Source of the DNA: Magnetococcales bacterium | GTDB taxonomy: Bacteria > Pseudomonadota > Magnetococcia > Magnetococcales > Magnetaquicoccaceae | DNA length: 32,897 bases | Assembly (NCBI GenBank): GCA_015229095.1 | Contig: JADGCE010000014.1 | Location: forward strand, 1-32,897 | Direction: 5' to 3' | Shown here: one piece after another, positions 7,760 to 16,958 of the stretch | Layout: each line of letters begins with the position of its first letter | Position numbering within the stretch: the stretch's first letter is position 1 | The notes under the pieces: model-generated | Told to the model about the DNA's origin: nothing | The model's database searches: none | Seen by the model: only the letters and a program-made list of their open reading frames with translations | Made by a program: the position numbers and the translations under genes

Positions 7760-7918
7760 GATGATTGCAATTCCTTGTGGCGTCGCGGTGGTCACAAGCA
7801 GGAGGCGGCCTGCTTTGCGTGGGATAGGCAAATCCTTTTATTTAGTGTATCGTGTTTCCCGTCCCATGAGCAAGACGTCAATGCGCGTACATACACCTGA
7901 CAGCCCGACCGGTTGATC

Positions 7919-8872
7919 ATGCAGAACATCGGTATCATCACAAAGAAATCAGATCCCCACGCCCTGGAAGCCACAAAAAAGTTGGCACAGTGGCTCCACG
8001 AGCAGGAGCGGCAGGTAACGGTCACTCTTGACACGGCGTTGGCCGTCGATATTCCCCTGGCCATTGCAAAACGGCGACACCAGGATGAACTGCCCCAGGA
8101 TCAGGATCTGATTGTCGTGATCGGTGGAGATGGAACATTTCTGGCGGCATTCCGTGCGGTTGGCATTCGCACGATTCCCCTGCTGGGCATCAATATGGGT
8201 CGGTTGGGTTTTCTCACCGAAGTGCCCCTGGATGCCATGCTGCCCACCCTGACCAAGGTATTGGCCGGACAGTATCGGATCGAAGGACGCATGTTGCTGA
8301 CCGTCAGCGTGTTTCGTCACGGTGAGGAAGTGCTCTCCCATTGTGTGATGAATGATGTGGTCTTGCACAAGGGGGCGCTGGCCCGCATGATCGAGTTTCA
8401 GGTCTCCATCGATGATCAGTTTGTCTTCTCTGCCCGTGCTGACGGTCTGATCATCGCCACCCCCACCGGCTCCACGGCCTATGCGCTTTCGGCCGGCGGT
8501 CCCATCCTGCATCCCGCCATCGATGCCCTGCTGATGGCCCCCATTTGTCCCCATACCCTGACCAATCGCCCCATCGCGGTTCCGGGTCTGGGGAGCATCC
8601 GCATCACCTTTACCAGCAAGCCGGGCAACAATCCGGTCACCGCTCCCGGTGGGCGTTCCTCTCAATCCACCGAGTGGCACGATCGTCTGCTCACCCTGGA
8701 CGGTCAAACCGGGTTTCATCTGATGGAGGGAGACACCATTCTGGTGCGTCGTTCTCCCCACCGCCTGCAGGTTTTACATGCCCCGACCCGCAACTATTAT
8801 ACGGTTCTAAGGGAAAAACTGCATTGGGGGGAACAGTTGGGCCTATGCACCGAACCTCCTTCACCTCGTTAA
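7919..8872 (+). CDS. nadK: NAD kinase
   Basis: NadK phosphorylates NAD to NADP in the cytoplasm. The 317-residue protein has the diagnostic GGDGTFLAAFR motif, the GINMGRLGFLTE block, the VMNDVVLHKG region and the TPTGSTAYALSAGGPI loop. Near the C-terminus about 20 extra residues (roughly 8622-8690, containing PVTAPGGRSSQSTEW) are inserted before the conserved LTLDGQ strand, so it is longer than typical homologues of about 290 residues. The ATG at 7919 is used; a TTG two codons earlier is equally open and neither has a strong ribosome site. The Nudix gene follows within 25 bases. Confidence 0.95.
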   Translation: MQNIGIITKKSDPHALEATKKLAQWLHEQERQVTVTLDTALAVDIPLAIAKRRHQDELPQDQDLIVVIGGDGTFLAAFRAVGIRTIPLLGINMGRLGFLTEVPLDAMLPTLTKVLAGQYRIEGRMLLTVSVFRHGEEVLSHCVMNDVVLHKGALARMIEFQVSIDDQFVFSARADGLIIATPTGSTAYALSAGGPILHPAIDALLMAPICPHTLTNRPIAVPGLGSIRITFTSKPGNNPVTAPGGRSSQSTEWHDRLLTLDGQTGFHLMEGDTILVRRSPHRLQVLHAPTRNYYTVLREKLHWGEQLGLCTEPPSPR

Positions 8873-8897
8873 CCCCCCGTTGGATGGTCTATTGCCC

Positions 8898-9557
8898 ATG
8901 ATTTGCACAGAATTGCTCCATGCCACCGACCGCCAGGGCCGTTATGTCAAAACCGCCGAGCGCACCGCCCTGTTGGCGGAAATTTGCGCCCACTCGCGCC
9001 GCCACGGCGATGCCCCCCTGGCGGTACCGGTGGTGCATATTCTCCTCATGAACAGCGACGGGGCAATCCGTCTGGTACAGAGGGGCGACAAACCGGAAAA
9101 CCCCTTCATGTGGGACAAGGCGGTGGGGGGGCATGTGGTGTGGGATGATCCCGCCCTGCCCCGTGCCGCTTTCGACGCCAACGCCCGCAAGGAGATGGCC
9201 GAAGAGGTGGGCATCCAGCAGGTCATCCTGGCCGCCGATGCCTTCCAGTTTCGCCATCACCTGCGCTCTGGCCTCCTGGACTACCAGAGTCAGGCCCTGA
9301 TTCATCTCATCGACGTGGACCCCTGGCAGGGGAGCCTCAGCCGCACGCGCCAGGGAGAACCCTGGCTCAAACGCCACTACGTCGCCACCTATGCCGGAAT
9401 ATTTGACGGACCCTTTCTCTTCATGGACGGCGAAGCCCAGGCAGAGCGCACCCTCAGCAAACGCGATTTAATGATGGATATCCAGGAGTCTCCCTGGCTG
9501 TATGCCGACGGCGTCAGGATCTTCATGCAGCGCTATTATCACCTGCTGCGCACGTAA
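8898..9557 (+). CDS. Nudix-family hydrolase
   Basis: This 219-residue protein has a Nudix fold core: VGGHVVWDD leads, after an insertion, into ARKEMAEEVGI, matching the metal-binding REUxEExGU part of the Nudix box, with Lys where Arg is usual. An upstream strand PVVHILLMNSDGAIRLVQRG and a MWDKAVGGHV segment resemble the isopentenyl-diphosphate isomerase/YfcD-like branch, whose members act on small diphosphates. The substrate cannot be told from sequence. It lies directly behind nadK on the same strand, so a role in nucleotide-cofactor clean-up would suit the context. The ATG at 8898 is preferred to a TTG at 8880. Confidence 0.85.
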   Translation: MICTELLHATDRQGRYVKTAERTALLAEICAHSRRHGDAPLAVPVVHILLMNSDGAIRLVQRGDKPENPFMWDKAVGGHVVWDDPALPRAAFDANARKEMAEEVGIQQVILAADAFQFRHHLRSGLLDYQSQALIHLIDVDPWQGSLSRTRQGEPWLKRHYVATYAGIFDGPFLFMDGEAQAERTLSKRDLMMDIQESPWLYADGVRIFMQRYYHLLRT

Positions 9558-9565
9558 AGGGCGGC

Positions 9566-9973
9566 TCAATCCCAGTTGCGCCAGCGATCATGCCGATCCC
9601 AACGACGATGATCCCTGTAGTGACCCCTGTCATGATGTCTGTGGTGCTCCCAATGACGATGTCTGTGCGGGTGCCATCGGTGTCCCCCCCGATAGTGGAC
9701 AGGTTCTGCGACGATATGCCGTGTCGGATAGGTTTCCGTCGTGTATACGACCGTGTCAGAACCCTCCCGCGCTTCGGCGTCGATGGCACTGCCAATCACT
9801 CCCCCAATCACGGCACCGATCAGCGCGTGTTCCACCTGGTCATGCGGTCCCATCAGGCTGCCCACCGTGGCACCCGCCAACGCGCCAAATTCCGTGCCCA
9901 TGGCCTCTGCACGTTCGCCTGTCGAGAGTGCCAAAAAAACGGCGGCAACCAGTGCAACAGTATATTTTTTCAT
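9566..9973 (-). CDS. Exported glycine-zipper protein with a His/Arg/Asp-rich tail
   Basis: The 135-residue product starts with a clear signal peptide (MKKYTVALVAAVFLALS, cleavage after RAEA). A glycine-zipper segment follows (GALAGATVGSLMGP, then ALIGAVIGGVIGSAID), the kind of small-residue repeat that packs helices in outer-membrane-associated proteins. After about residue 85 the chain becomes extremely rich in His, Arg, Asp and Trp (HRHRHWEHHRHHDRGHYRD), suggesting metal binding or an unfolded surface tail. AGGGGA seven bases before the ATG supports the start at 9973. It converges on the Nudix gene, with stops eight bases apart. The biological role is unknown. Confidence 0.8.
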   Translation of the reverse strand: MKKYTVALVAAVFLALSTGERAEAMGTEFGALAGATVGSLMGPHDQVEHALIGAVIGGVIGSAIDAEAREGSDTVVYTTETYPTRHIVAEPVHYRGGHRWHPHRHRHWEHHRHHDRGHYRDHRRWDRHDRWRNWD

Positions 9974-10191
9974 GGATGTTTCCCCTTTGATATGCATTCA
10001 ATATCCTCACCCTCCACCCTTGTTCGACCGGTTTGACGGCGGGTGGATGACGAACGATCCATCCCGGCGTCGCTCTTGTCTGCATGGACGGACCCTCGGC
10101 GCTCTTTTGTCGCCCTTTGCCCATTTTTTTTTCACTCGCTGTTCCTGCCCCTTGCGGCTGGAGCATCTCTTGATGGAAAAGGAGAGTGGTG

Positions 10192-12186
10192 ATGCACACC
10201 ATCGAGCAAACCTCGGCATCCCTCCTGGCAGAAGCCAAGGCCTGCCATCACCAGGGCCATCTGGACAAGGCGTGGGCCCTGTATGAAAAACTGTTGGCCG
10301 TCGATCCCGACAACCCGGAATTGTTGCATCTGACCAGTCTGGTGTGCATCCGACAGGGGGCGTTTGCCCAGGCCGCAGAGCGGATCCAACGGGCCCAAAG
10401 ATCGGTGCCCGACAACCCCATCCTCTCATACAACCTGGGCCTGGCATGGATGCATCAGGGATATCTGGAAGGTGCGCTGACCGCATTCCAGGAGGCCATT
10501 CGTCTGCGACCCGACTATGTCAACGCACTGTGTCAACTGGGTCGGCTCCTGATACGGCAGCGCAACATGGGCAGGGCCCTGTCGGAACTGGGTAAAGCGG
10601 TACGGCTGGAGCCGGAACGTGCGGAGATTCACGCGCTGCTTGCCACGGCCCTGGATGCCCTGGGCCTGCGGGCTGCCGCCAACTATCGGCGCCGATTGGC
10701 GTGGCATTATGGCAACGAGGGTCCGGACCGGGAGAGCCTGCCGCCGCAACACACCTTTTTTGTCAACCAGGAGAGAGCCCTGCACACGGCACAAAAAGGC
10801 CACCTGATCCAGGAATCCATACAGACCCAGGGGCTGCAGATCTGCTACACCCTGGGTGCCCCGTTGCCGGACTCCCCACCCAATCTGGTACACGTGCCGG
10901 AAGATCCCCAGCAGGCCGTGCATTTTTTTTGTTTTTCCAGCCTGTCACTCCCAGTCGAGATTGATTTTGATCCAGCAGTCGAGTCGGAACGCCTCGCAGG
11001 CAGTCGCGTGGCCGCCTTTTTGAACCGCGTGCGCCAGGCCCGGATCGACGAAACCAGGCGATTGGCCCAGATATGTCGCACCACCCCCCCGGTATTTTTT
11101 CCGGGCCAACCCTTGCGCGTCTATCTGCCCGCCTCGCGACACGGCGATGTCCTGATGCACAATGCCCGTGATCTGGCGCAAGGATTCCGGAAAAATGGCT
11201 GTGAGACCCTCTATTTTGTCGAACCCGATCCGATGCATACCTTTGACTTCAGCCACTGGCTGCGGGCTCAGGCGGATTTCAACCCGCACATTGTGCTTGA
11301 CATCAATAATGCCTTCAATCTGGCCTCTGACTTAAGCTTTCAATCTCACCCGGACCTCTTCAGGGTGTTATGGTTTGAAGATCCCACCCCCGCCATCCTG
11401 GGCGGCCAACCCCTGCCCTGGAGAAAACGGGATCTGATCTATTCCATCAGCCGGGAATTTGATGGGCTTCTGCGCCGTTGCGGAGCCCCGCAGGTTCACC
11501 GGCAGGGTTTTTGTTATGACGAAGAGATCTTTCAGGATTTTGGCAAGCCACGCAAAAGGCAGATTGTGCTGATCGCCTCTTCGCACGATTTTATTTTCCA
11601 CCATTTTGCCGGCATAGAACCGATATTGGCCGAGATGGAGGCCATGTTTGAGGCGGGAGAAGCGATGACCGAAGAGGCCCTGGAGCGGTTTGCCAGGGGT
11701 GCTGCCTGTAGCAGGGATGAAACGCTCAATTTTTTATGGGGGTATGTGGTGCGGAACGGGTCAGCGCGCTGGCTGTGTACGTTGTCCGACGAGATCGAAG
11801 TGGCGGTTTACGGGCATCGCTGGGCATCGAATAGCGTGGTACAGCCTTTCTATCGGGGTGTTGTGCCCCATGGACCGGCGGTGGCCAGGATATACAATGA
11901 GGCGCGCTATGCCCTGGTTCCCCACCCCTTCGACCTGCAGAGCCAGCGACTGGCGGAGGTTTCGGCCTGTGGTGCCATTCCGGTGGTCTATGACTGCCGC
12001 TACAGAGCGGAACAGCCGCACTGGGACGCCCATTGCCTGTGGTATCGAACCCGGGAAGAGCTGCGTGCCTGTCTGACGCAACACCCCCCGCAATCCCCCC
12101 ATCGGATCTGCCAGGGCAAGAGTTACACGGCGTTTGCCCGACGGATTTTGCAAGAGGTGGAATCCCGCCTGTCAGAAAACCGCTGA
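10192..12186 (+). CDS. TPR-domain glycosyltransferase (CgeB/DUF3880 type)
   Basis: This 664-residue protein has about four tetratricopeptide repeats in its first 165 residues (for example 'AWALYEKLLAVDPDNPELLHL', read as alternating helices). A linker follows, then from about residue 310 a two-domain glycosyltransferase region: 'LRVYLPASRHGDVLMHNARDLA' resembles the N-terminal CgeB/DUF3880 domain, and 'IYNEARYALVPHPFDLQSQRLAEVSACGAIPVV' is typical of the C-terminal Glyco_trans_1_2 domain that binds a nucleotide sugar. Such TPR fusions usually modify proteins or surface glycans, flagellin among them, but no flagellar gene lies nearby. The ATG at 10192 is preceded by GGAGAG at 10181-10186. No signal peptide is seen, so it is cytoplasmic. 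Confidence 0.8.
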   Translation: MHTIEQTSASLLAEAKACHHQGHLDKAWALYEKLLAVDPDNPELLHLTSLVCIRQGAFAQAAERIQRAQRSVPDNPILSYNLGLAWMHQGYLEGALTAFQEAIRLRPDYVNALCQLGRLLIRQRNMGRALSELGKAVRLEPERAEIHALLATALDALGLRAAANYRRRLAWHYGNEGPDRESLPPQHTFFVNQERALHTAQKGHLIQESIQTQGLQICYTLGAPLPDSPPNLVHVPEDPQQAVHFFCFSSLSLPVEIDFDPAVESERLAGSRVAAFLNRVRQARIDETRRLAQICRTTPPVFFPGQPLRVYLPASRHGDVLMHNARDLAQGFRKNGCETLYFVEPDPMHTFDFSHWLRAQADFNPHIVLDINNAFNLASDLSFQSHPDLFRVLWFEDPTPAILGGQPLPWRKRDLIYSISREFDGLLRRCGAPQVHRQGFCYDEEIFQDFGKPRKRQIVLIASSHDFIFHHFAGIEPILAEMEAMFEAGEAMTEEALERFARGAACSRDETLNFLWGYVVRNGSARWLCTLSDEIEVAVYGHRWASNSVVQPFYRGVVPHGPAVARIYNEARYALVPHPFDLQSQRLAEVSACGAIPVVYDCRYRAEQPHWDAHCLWYRTREELRACLTQHPPQSPHRICQGKSYTAFARRILQEVESRLSENR

Positions 12187-12221
12187 CGCATCAGGGTGGG
12201 TGCAGAAGAGGGGCTGCCCGC

Positions 12222-12311
12222 TCAAGCCGTGGCGGACAGGGCGACCACGGTGCAAAGAATCAGCAACATGGCCAAAAAAACGACTATCTTTTCCATATAC
12301 ACCGACATCAT
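12222..12311 (-). CDS. Possible 29-residue single-span membrane peptide
   Basis: The frame begins ATG ATG at 12311 and encodes a peptide with a charged start (MEK) and a hydrophobic stretch IVVFLAMLLILCTVVALSA, followed directly by a TGA. It looks like a single transmembrane helix and lies 60 bases downstream of the PAS-GGDEF-EAL gene on the same strand, in an otherwise empty gap. The only ribosome-site candidate is a weak GAGAAG. A chance open frame of this length is quite possible. Confidence 0.3.
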   Translation of the reverse strand: MMSVYMEKIVVFLAMLLILCTVVALSATA

Positions 12312-12371
12312 GGCAGCTTCTCACTTGAAACGGTCCGACCCATGTACACCGACGCCCCGACATCCCCCCAT

Positions 12372-14090
12372 TCAGGCAAAAACCTTGCACACAATGGCTG
12401 TAAACAGTTCCGCCGGTTCCGGTTTTAAAAACAGATACCCCTGTCCCATCAAGCAGTTGCGTTCCCTGAGAAACTCTGCTTGAGCTTCCGATTCGATCCC
12501 TTCGCCGATCACCTTCCGGTTGAGGCTTTTGGCCAGGGAGAGAATGGCCTCCACCAGTACAACAGTCTCCGGATCGGAAAGCGTCCCGGGCACAAAAGAG
12601 CGATCGATCTTGATGCCATTGACCGGCAGTCTCTTGAGCACACTCAAAGAGGAATGACCGGTACCAAAATCATCCAGCCACAGGTTGACGCCCATCTGCA
12701 CCAGATGGTTGAGCATGGCCATGGCCTGACTGGCATCCCCGGAAAGAATGTTTTCGGTAATTTCCAACACCAGTGCCGTGGGAGGCAATCCGGTCTCCTG
12801 CAGAATGGCCTGCATACTCTCTCCCGTGGAAAGATCCCGACAACGGGTACAGGAGAGATTGATGGAGATGAAAAAGTCGGCATTCTGCTGGCGCCACTGC
12901 TGGGCCTGGGCACAGGCGGTACGAATGGTCCATTCCGTGATTTTACTGATCAAACCCAGCTCTTCGGCAATGGGAATAAAGACCGCAGGGGAAATCGAGC
13001 CCCTCTTGGGATGGACCCAACGCAGCAACCCCTCCGCACCCACAACCCGTCGGCTGGTCAGGTTGACGATCGGTTGATAGTGGATGACCAACTCCTGGCG
13101 CTCCAGGACGGTATGCAGGTCGCTTTCCAGCTCCATCCGCTCCTGGACTTCGGCGTGCATATCCTGGGTAAAAAAGCGGTAGCCATTCCGTCCGGCACTC
13201 TTGGCCCGGTACATGGCGATATCCGCATTGCGCAGCAGATCTTCCAGGGTGGCGGCATCGTCCGGGAAGATGGCAATGCCAATGGAACCGGAGATCATCA
13301 CCTCTTGACCACACAGCATGAACGGGCTGACCAGTTGGGCCAGCACTTCAGCAGCCACCCGTTCGGCAAAGGGACCGCGGGCCATGTCCGGCAAAATGGC
13401 GGTAAACTCATCGCCACCCATACGAGCCACCGTATCGGACTTGCGCAAACAGCGTTGCAGACGGGCGGAGACTTCACGGAGCAGATCATCCCCCGCGCCG
13501 TGACCCAGTGTGTCATTGACCCACTTGAAACGGTCCAGATCAATAAACATCAAGGCCACCCGATGGGACTGGCGTCTGGCCCGGGTGACCTCCTGGCGCA
13601 GACGATCCATGAACAGGGTGCGGTTGGGCAAACCGGTCAGATTGTCGTGGTTGGCCTGGTGGCGAATATGTTCCTCATTCTTCCTGCGCTGGGAAATATC
13701 TTTCGCCACGGTGCAGAAAACCTGTGCCCCCTGCCAAAGCACCTGGGTCGTGGTGCTTTCCAGAATGCTCTCCTTGCCGTCCACACGCGCCACGGTCAAA
13801 TCGGCAGGAATACCTCCCCCTTGCTGGGGATCCATGGCCTCCACCGATTGTTCGACACGTTTCCAGGCTTCCGGATGGAAAAAGTTTAACAGGGGTTGCT
13901 GCTGCAGGGATGCGCTGGATTCCATGCCAAAAAGATAATTCATCTCCTGGTTGGCGTAAAGAATCACACCATCCCGATGCAGCAGCACACCGGCTGGCAG
14001 GTTGCTGATCAGATGTTGGCAATCTGCCATGGTTTCCACTGTGGCGGAGGAGTGATCCATGGTCGATCCGGGAGTATGGGTCTGTTTCAT
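12372..14090 (-). CDS. PAS-GGDEF-EAL bifunctional c-di-GMP protein
   Basis: The 572-residue cytoplasmic protein has a PAS sensor (about residues 20-135), a GGDEF diguanylate cyclase domain with an intact GGDEF at 225-229 and an inhibitory RxxD site five residues before it (RKSD), and a C-terminal EAL phosphodiesterase domain. The EAL signature reads EGL (353-355), but the catalytic glutamate is kept, as are other metal and water ligands in SINLS, EITEN, DDFGTGHSSL, IKIDRSFV and GEGIES. Both activities are therefore possible, with the PAS domain likely setting the balance. No membrane span is seen. The ATG at 14090 is used; an in-frame ATG ten codons in is the alternative. The hybrid kinase and small gene upstream on the same strand may be co-regulated. 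Confidence 0.92.
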   Translation of the reverse strand: MKQTHTPGSTMDHSSATVETMADCQHLISNLPAGVLLHRDGVILYANQEMNYLFGMESSASLQQQPLLNFFHPEAWKRVEQSVEAMDPQQGGGIPADLTVARVDGKESILESTTTQVLWQGAQVFCTVAKDISQRRKNEEHIRHQANHDNLTGLPNRTLFMDRLRQEVTRARRQSHRVALMFIDLDRFKWVNDTLGHGAGDDLLREVSARLQRCLRKSDTVARMGGDEFTAILPDMARGPFAERVAAEVLAQLVSPFMLCGQEVMISGSIGIAIFPDDAATLEDLLRNADIAMYRAKSAGRNGYRFFTQDMHAEVQERMELESDLHTVLERQELVIHYQPIVNLTSRRVVGAEGLLRWVHPKRGSISPAVFIPIAEELGLISKITEWTIRTACAQAQQWRQQNADFFISINLSCTRCRDLSTGESMQAILQETGLPPTALVLEITENILSGDASQAMAMLNHLVQMGVNLWLDDFGTGHSSLSVLKRLPVNGIKIDRSFVPGTLSDPETVVLVEAILSLAKSLNRKVIGEGIESEAQAEFLRERNCLMGQGYLFLKPEPAELFTAIVCKVFA

Positions 14091-14228
14091 GTCGTAGGCT
14101 ATCCGTTTGTTCTTGCACAGGGAGGTGTAATGGGAAAACTGGCCATCTCCACGGCTCTCCGGTCGGCGCGGCCTTCCCCAAGGGGATAACGAACCGCTTT
14201 CAGCCAGACACGAGCCGCTTCTCCCATT

Positions 14229-14642
14229 CTAATGCTTTTCTTCGCCAATATAAACGATCTCCAGATCGGGCCAGACCGGTTTGACACTGGCCAATATCTC
14301 CCGCACGGCCCTGACGGGATCCCCATGCTCTTCCCAGTCGCTGATGGCCTGCTCACTCCCCATGCCAAACAGAGGCCACTCCCCCACATCATCCAGATAA
14401 CTCTTGGCCAGGGCGAAGGCCCAATAAGGCAGATCGGCCTGGCTCTCCAGGTATGCGGTCAGGTGCACGCCATCCGCCGTGCCACCGGCCTGGGTAATCA
14501 CCACCCAACGGGCCTGAGGGGTACTGACGAAAGCCGCCAACTGTTCCGGGTGAAGATGGCGGCCCACAGCCAACCAACGCGCCCGACGCTCCTCCGGGGA
14601 CAACGGCGTTGTCGACGCACCCTGCTCCGATAATGGTTCCAC
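14229..14642 (-). CDS. Conserved-looking small cytoplasmic protein of unknown function, downstream of the hybrid kinase
   Basis: This 137-residue protein has no signal peptide, membrane span or motif I recognise. It contains HPEQLAAFV, a hydrophobic strand WVVITQAGG, LPYWAFALAKSYLDD and a final strand LEIVYIGEE, which suggests a compact alpha/beta fold. It starts with GTG at 14642, well supported by GGAGGGG about six bases upstream, and lies 22 bases after the stop of the hybrid histidine kinase, so the two are probably one operon. A partner or output role in that signalling pathway is inference only. Confidence 0.65.
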   Translation of the reverse strand: MEPLSEQGASTTPLSPEERRARWLAVGRHLHPEQLAAFVSTPQARWVVITQAGGTADGVHLTAYLESQADLPYWAFALAKSYLDDVGEWPLFGMGSEQAISDWEEHGDPVRAVREILASVKPVWPDLEIVYIGEEKH

Positions 14643-14664
14643 AGCAACGCCCCTCCAGGCCGTG

Positions 14665-16824
14665 TCAGCCGGCCAGTTTGATCGTGGACGGCAACCAGCG
14701 GGCCAACAATTTTTTCAGGCTTTCCAGTTGCACAGGTTTATTCAACACATCATCCATCCCCGCCTCCAGACAGCGCGCCTCTTCTCCATGCACCGTCTTG
14801 GCCACCATGCCGATAATAGGCACGCGGGCCTGTTTGCTGATCGGGTTGCGAATGGTTTGGGCCGCCTGATAGCCATCCATGACAGGCATGTGGCAATCCA
14901 TCAGCACCAGGGAACAGGACTCCTTCCGCATGAACGCAACCGCCTCCTGACCATTGGCCACTGTATGCACCACATAGCCAAGACAATGCAGTTGGATCTG
15001 GATGGCTTTCTGGATGACGGCATTGTCTTCGGCCAGCAGAATGCGGTGGCTGGCCGGGGTTGTGATGGCCGCATCCCGTGGGGTCAGGTCGCGACCGGCC
15101 AGGGTGCAAGCGGGCTCGTCCTGGTCTTTCTCCGCCTCTGGCCCCTCCGAGGGGGAGAGCGGCCCTGCACCCTGCTCCAGGCATGGCGGTGCCGCAGACT
15201 CCTCGGCACAGGCACGCACCTGAGCAAGCAAAGACTCCAACAGCCTGTCCCGTTGCATCGGCTTGCCCAAAATATCCACATAACCGGCCTGGCGCGCATC
15301 TTCCAAAAATTTTTTGTCGTCGTTGCCCGTCAACAGAATACAGCGCACGGCAGCCACCCCCGGCGTCTGACTCAAGGCGCGCACCAGAGAAAAATGGGCG
15401 CTGATCTGCTGGTCGTCCACCTGTTTTGGCAAAGAGATCAGCACCAGATGACACGGCGCATGGGTGGCGGTCTCCTGTTTCAGGTACGCCAGAACCTCCT
15501 CTGTGCTCTCCACCGAGGTGGCCTTCATGTGCCAACGCAGCAAAACGTTCAACAGCACCGTCTGACTGGTCTGCTGGGGATCGACGATCAAAATTTTGAC
15601 ACCTCGCAGGGAGGTACTGGCCAATGCGGGCAGAGGATCGCTCTCTGCTGTGCTGGCACGGGCCAGGGGAATGGCAAACCAGAAGAGGGAACCCCGCTCC
15701 TTGCGGCTTTCGTAACCGATCTGTCCCCCCATCAACTCCACCAGTCGGCTGGCAATGGAGAGCCCCAGACCGGTGCCACCATAGGGTCGGGTAGAGGAGC
15801 CGTCCACTTGGACAAAGGGTTGAAACAGTCGGTGTTGGTTGGCTTTGGGAATTCCGATACCGGTATCGGCCACCGCAAAGCAGAGGGTTACCTGGGATTT
15901 GGTCTTTTTTTCCAGACGAACCCGAATGGAAACTTCCCCTTTTTTGGTAAATTTGACCGCATTACCGACCAGATTGAGCAATACTTGACGGATTCGGGCC
16001 GGATCCCCCCGCAGCAGGGTGGGAATGCGATGGTATACGTTAAAAGTCAGATTGATGTTTTTACCCTGCACCTGGGGAGCGATCAAGCCGACCACCTCCT
16101 CCACCACTTTGGCCGGACGAAACTCCTCTGATTTGATCTCCAATTTGCCCGCTTCGATGCGGGAAAAATCGAGAATATCGTTGGCAATGGTCAATAAGGC
16201 CTGGGCCGTATCCCGTGCCGATGTGGCCCACTCCCGCTGCTCCTTGTTGAGCTTGCTGTCCAGCAGCAACTCGTTCAATCCGATCATGCCATGGATGGGT
16301 GTGCGAATTTCATGGCTCATGTTGGACAAAAATTCCGCTTTCAACCGCGCGGTCTCCAGGGCAATATCCTGGGCCTGTTTGATCTCCCGCTCCAGTTCCT
16401 GACGGCTGCTCAGTTCTTTAAAAACCGTGACGCTGCCAACAACCTGCCCGTTTTCCCACAGAGGGGAGGCGGTAAAAGAGACGGGCAACAGTCTGCCATT
16501 CCGATGCACAAACAGGTCATTTTCCACCGGATAGACCTGACCATCCTGGATGGATTTATAGACCGGGCAGGCTTCCAGAGGCACCACCTGCTCCTGGACC
16601 GGATGGTGATGGATCTTGTAGTGGGCGATGCTGCCCAGCAGCTCATCGGGCCGCCAACCGAGGATGCGCGCCCCGGCGGCATTCAGAAAGGTCAGCCGTC
16701 CGGCACCATCCAGGGTGAACACCCCCTCGTCCAGGTAACGGGTAATCTGTTCCAACTGGTTGCCCGATGGCGTGGAGGGCATGGAGTGCGCCGCAGGCGG
16801 AAGATCGTCGGGTTTCATATCCAT
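14665..16824 (-). CDS. PAS hybrid sensor histidine kinase with two receiver domains
   Basis: The 719-residue protein has a PAS domain (about residues 22-140), a HisKA dimerisation domain with the phospho-acceptor His171 in SNMSHEIRTP, a HATPase_c domain (DTGIGIP and GGTGLGLSI), and two C-terminal receiver domains. The second receiver is complete, with Asp643 in LVLMDCHMPVMDG and a downstream lysine (NKP). The first (about 405-530) reads LVLISLPK where the aspartate is expected, so it probably cannot be phosphorylated and may be structural. There is no membrane span, so the signal is cytoplasmic. It is divergent from mutM and followed by the small gene at 14642. No dedicated regulator gene is adjacent. 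Confidence 0.9.
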   Translation of the reverse strand: MDMKPDDLPPAAHSMPSTPSGNQLEQITRYLDEGVFTLDGAGRLTFLNAAGARILGWRPDELLGSIAHYKIHHHPVQEQVVPLEACPVYKSIQDGQVYPVENDLFVHRNGRLLPVSFTASPLWENGQVVGSVTVFKELSSRQELEREIKQAQDIALETARLKAEFLSNMSHEIRTPIHGMIGLNELLLDSKLNKEQREWATSARDTAQALLTIANDILDFSRIEAGKLEIKSEEFRPAKVVEEVVGLIAPQVQGKNINLTFNVYHRIPTLLRGDPARIRQVLLNLVGNAVKFTKKGEVSIRVRLEKKTKSQVTLCFAVADTGIGIPKANQHRLFQPFVQVDGSSTRPYGGTGLGLSIASRLVELMGGQIGYESRKERGSLFWFAIPLARASTAESDPLPALASTSLRGVKILIVDPQQTSQTVLLNVLLRWHMKATSVESTEEVLAYLKQETATHAPCHLVLISLPKQVDDQQISAHFSLVRALSQTPGVAAVRCILLTGNDDKKFLEDARQAGYVDILGKPMQRDRLLESLLAQVRACAEESAAPPCLEQGAGPLSPSEGPEAEKDQDEPACTLAGRDLTPRDAAITTPASHRILLAEDNAVIQKAIQIQLHCLGYVVHTVANGQEAVAFMRKESCSLVLMDCHMPVMDGYQAAQTIRNPISKQARVPIIGMVAKTVHGEEARCLEAGMDDVLNKPVQLESLKKLLARWLPSTIKLAG

Positions 16825-16958
16825 ACTCGTTGACGTATAGTGCCATGCACTGGAACAGGGAGCCTTTTTCGCTTAAAAATGTTGCCTGCGCCCAGCACAC
16901 GAAGCAAAAAACAAGCCAATAACGACAGAAAGATTTCAGATGGAGGATCACCCGCTCT

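Noticed and set aside
12480..13889. 469-codon plus-strand frame
   Set aside because: It is antisense to the PAS-GGDEF-EAL gene, whose domains are intact on the other strand; the product is rich in Gly, Gln and His as typical of shadow frames.
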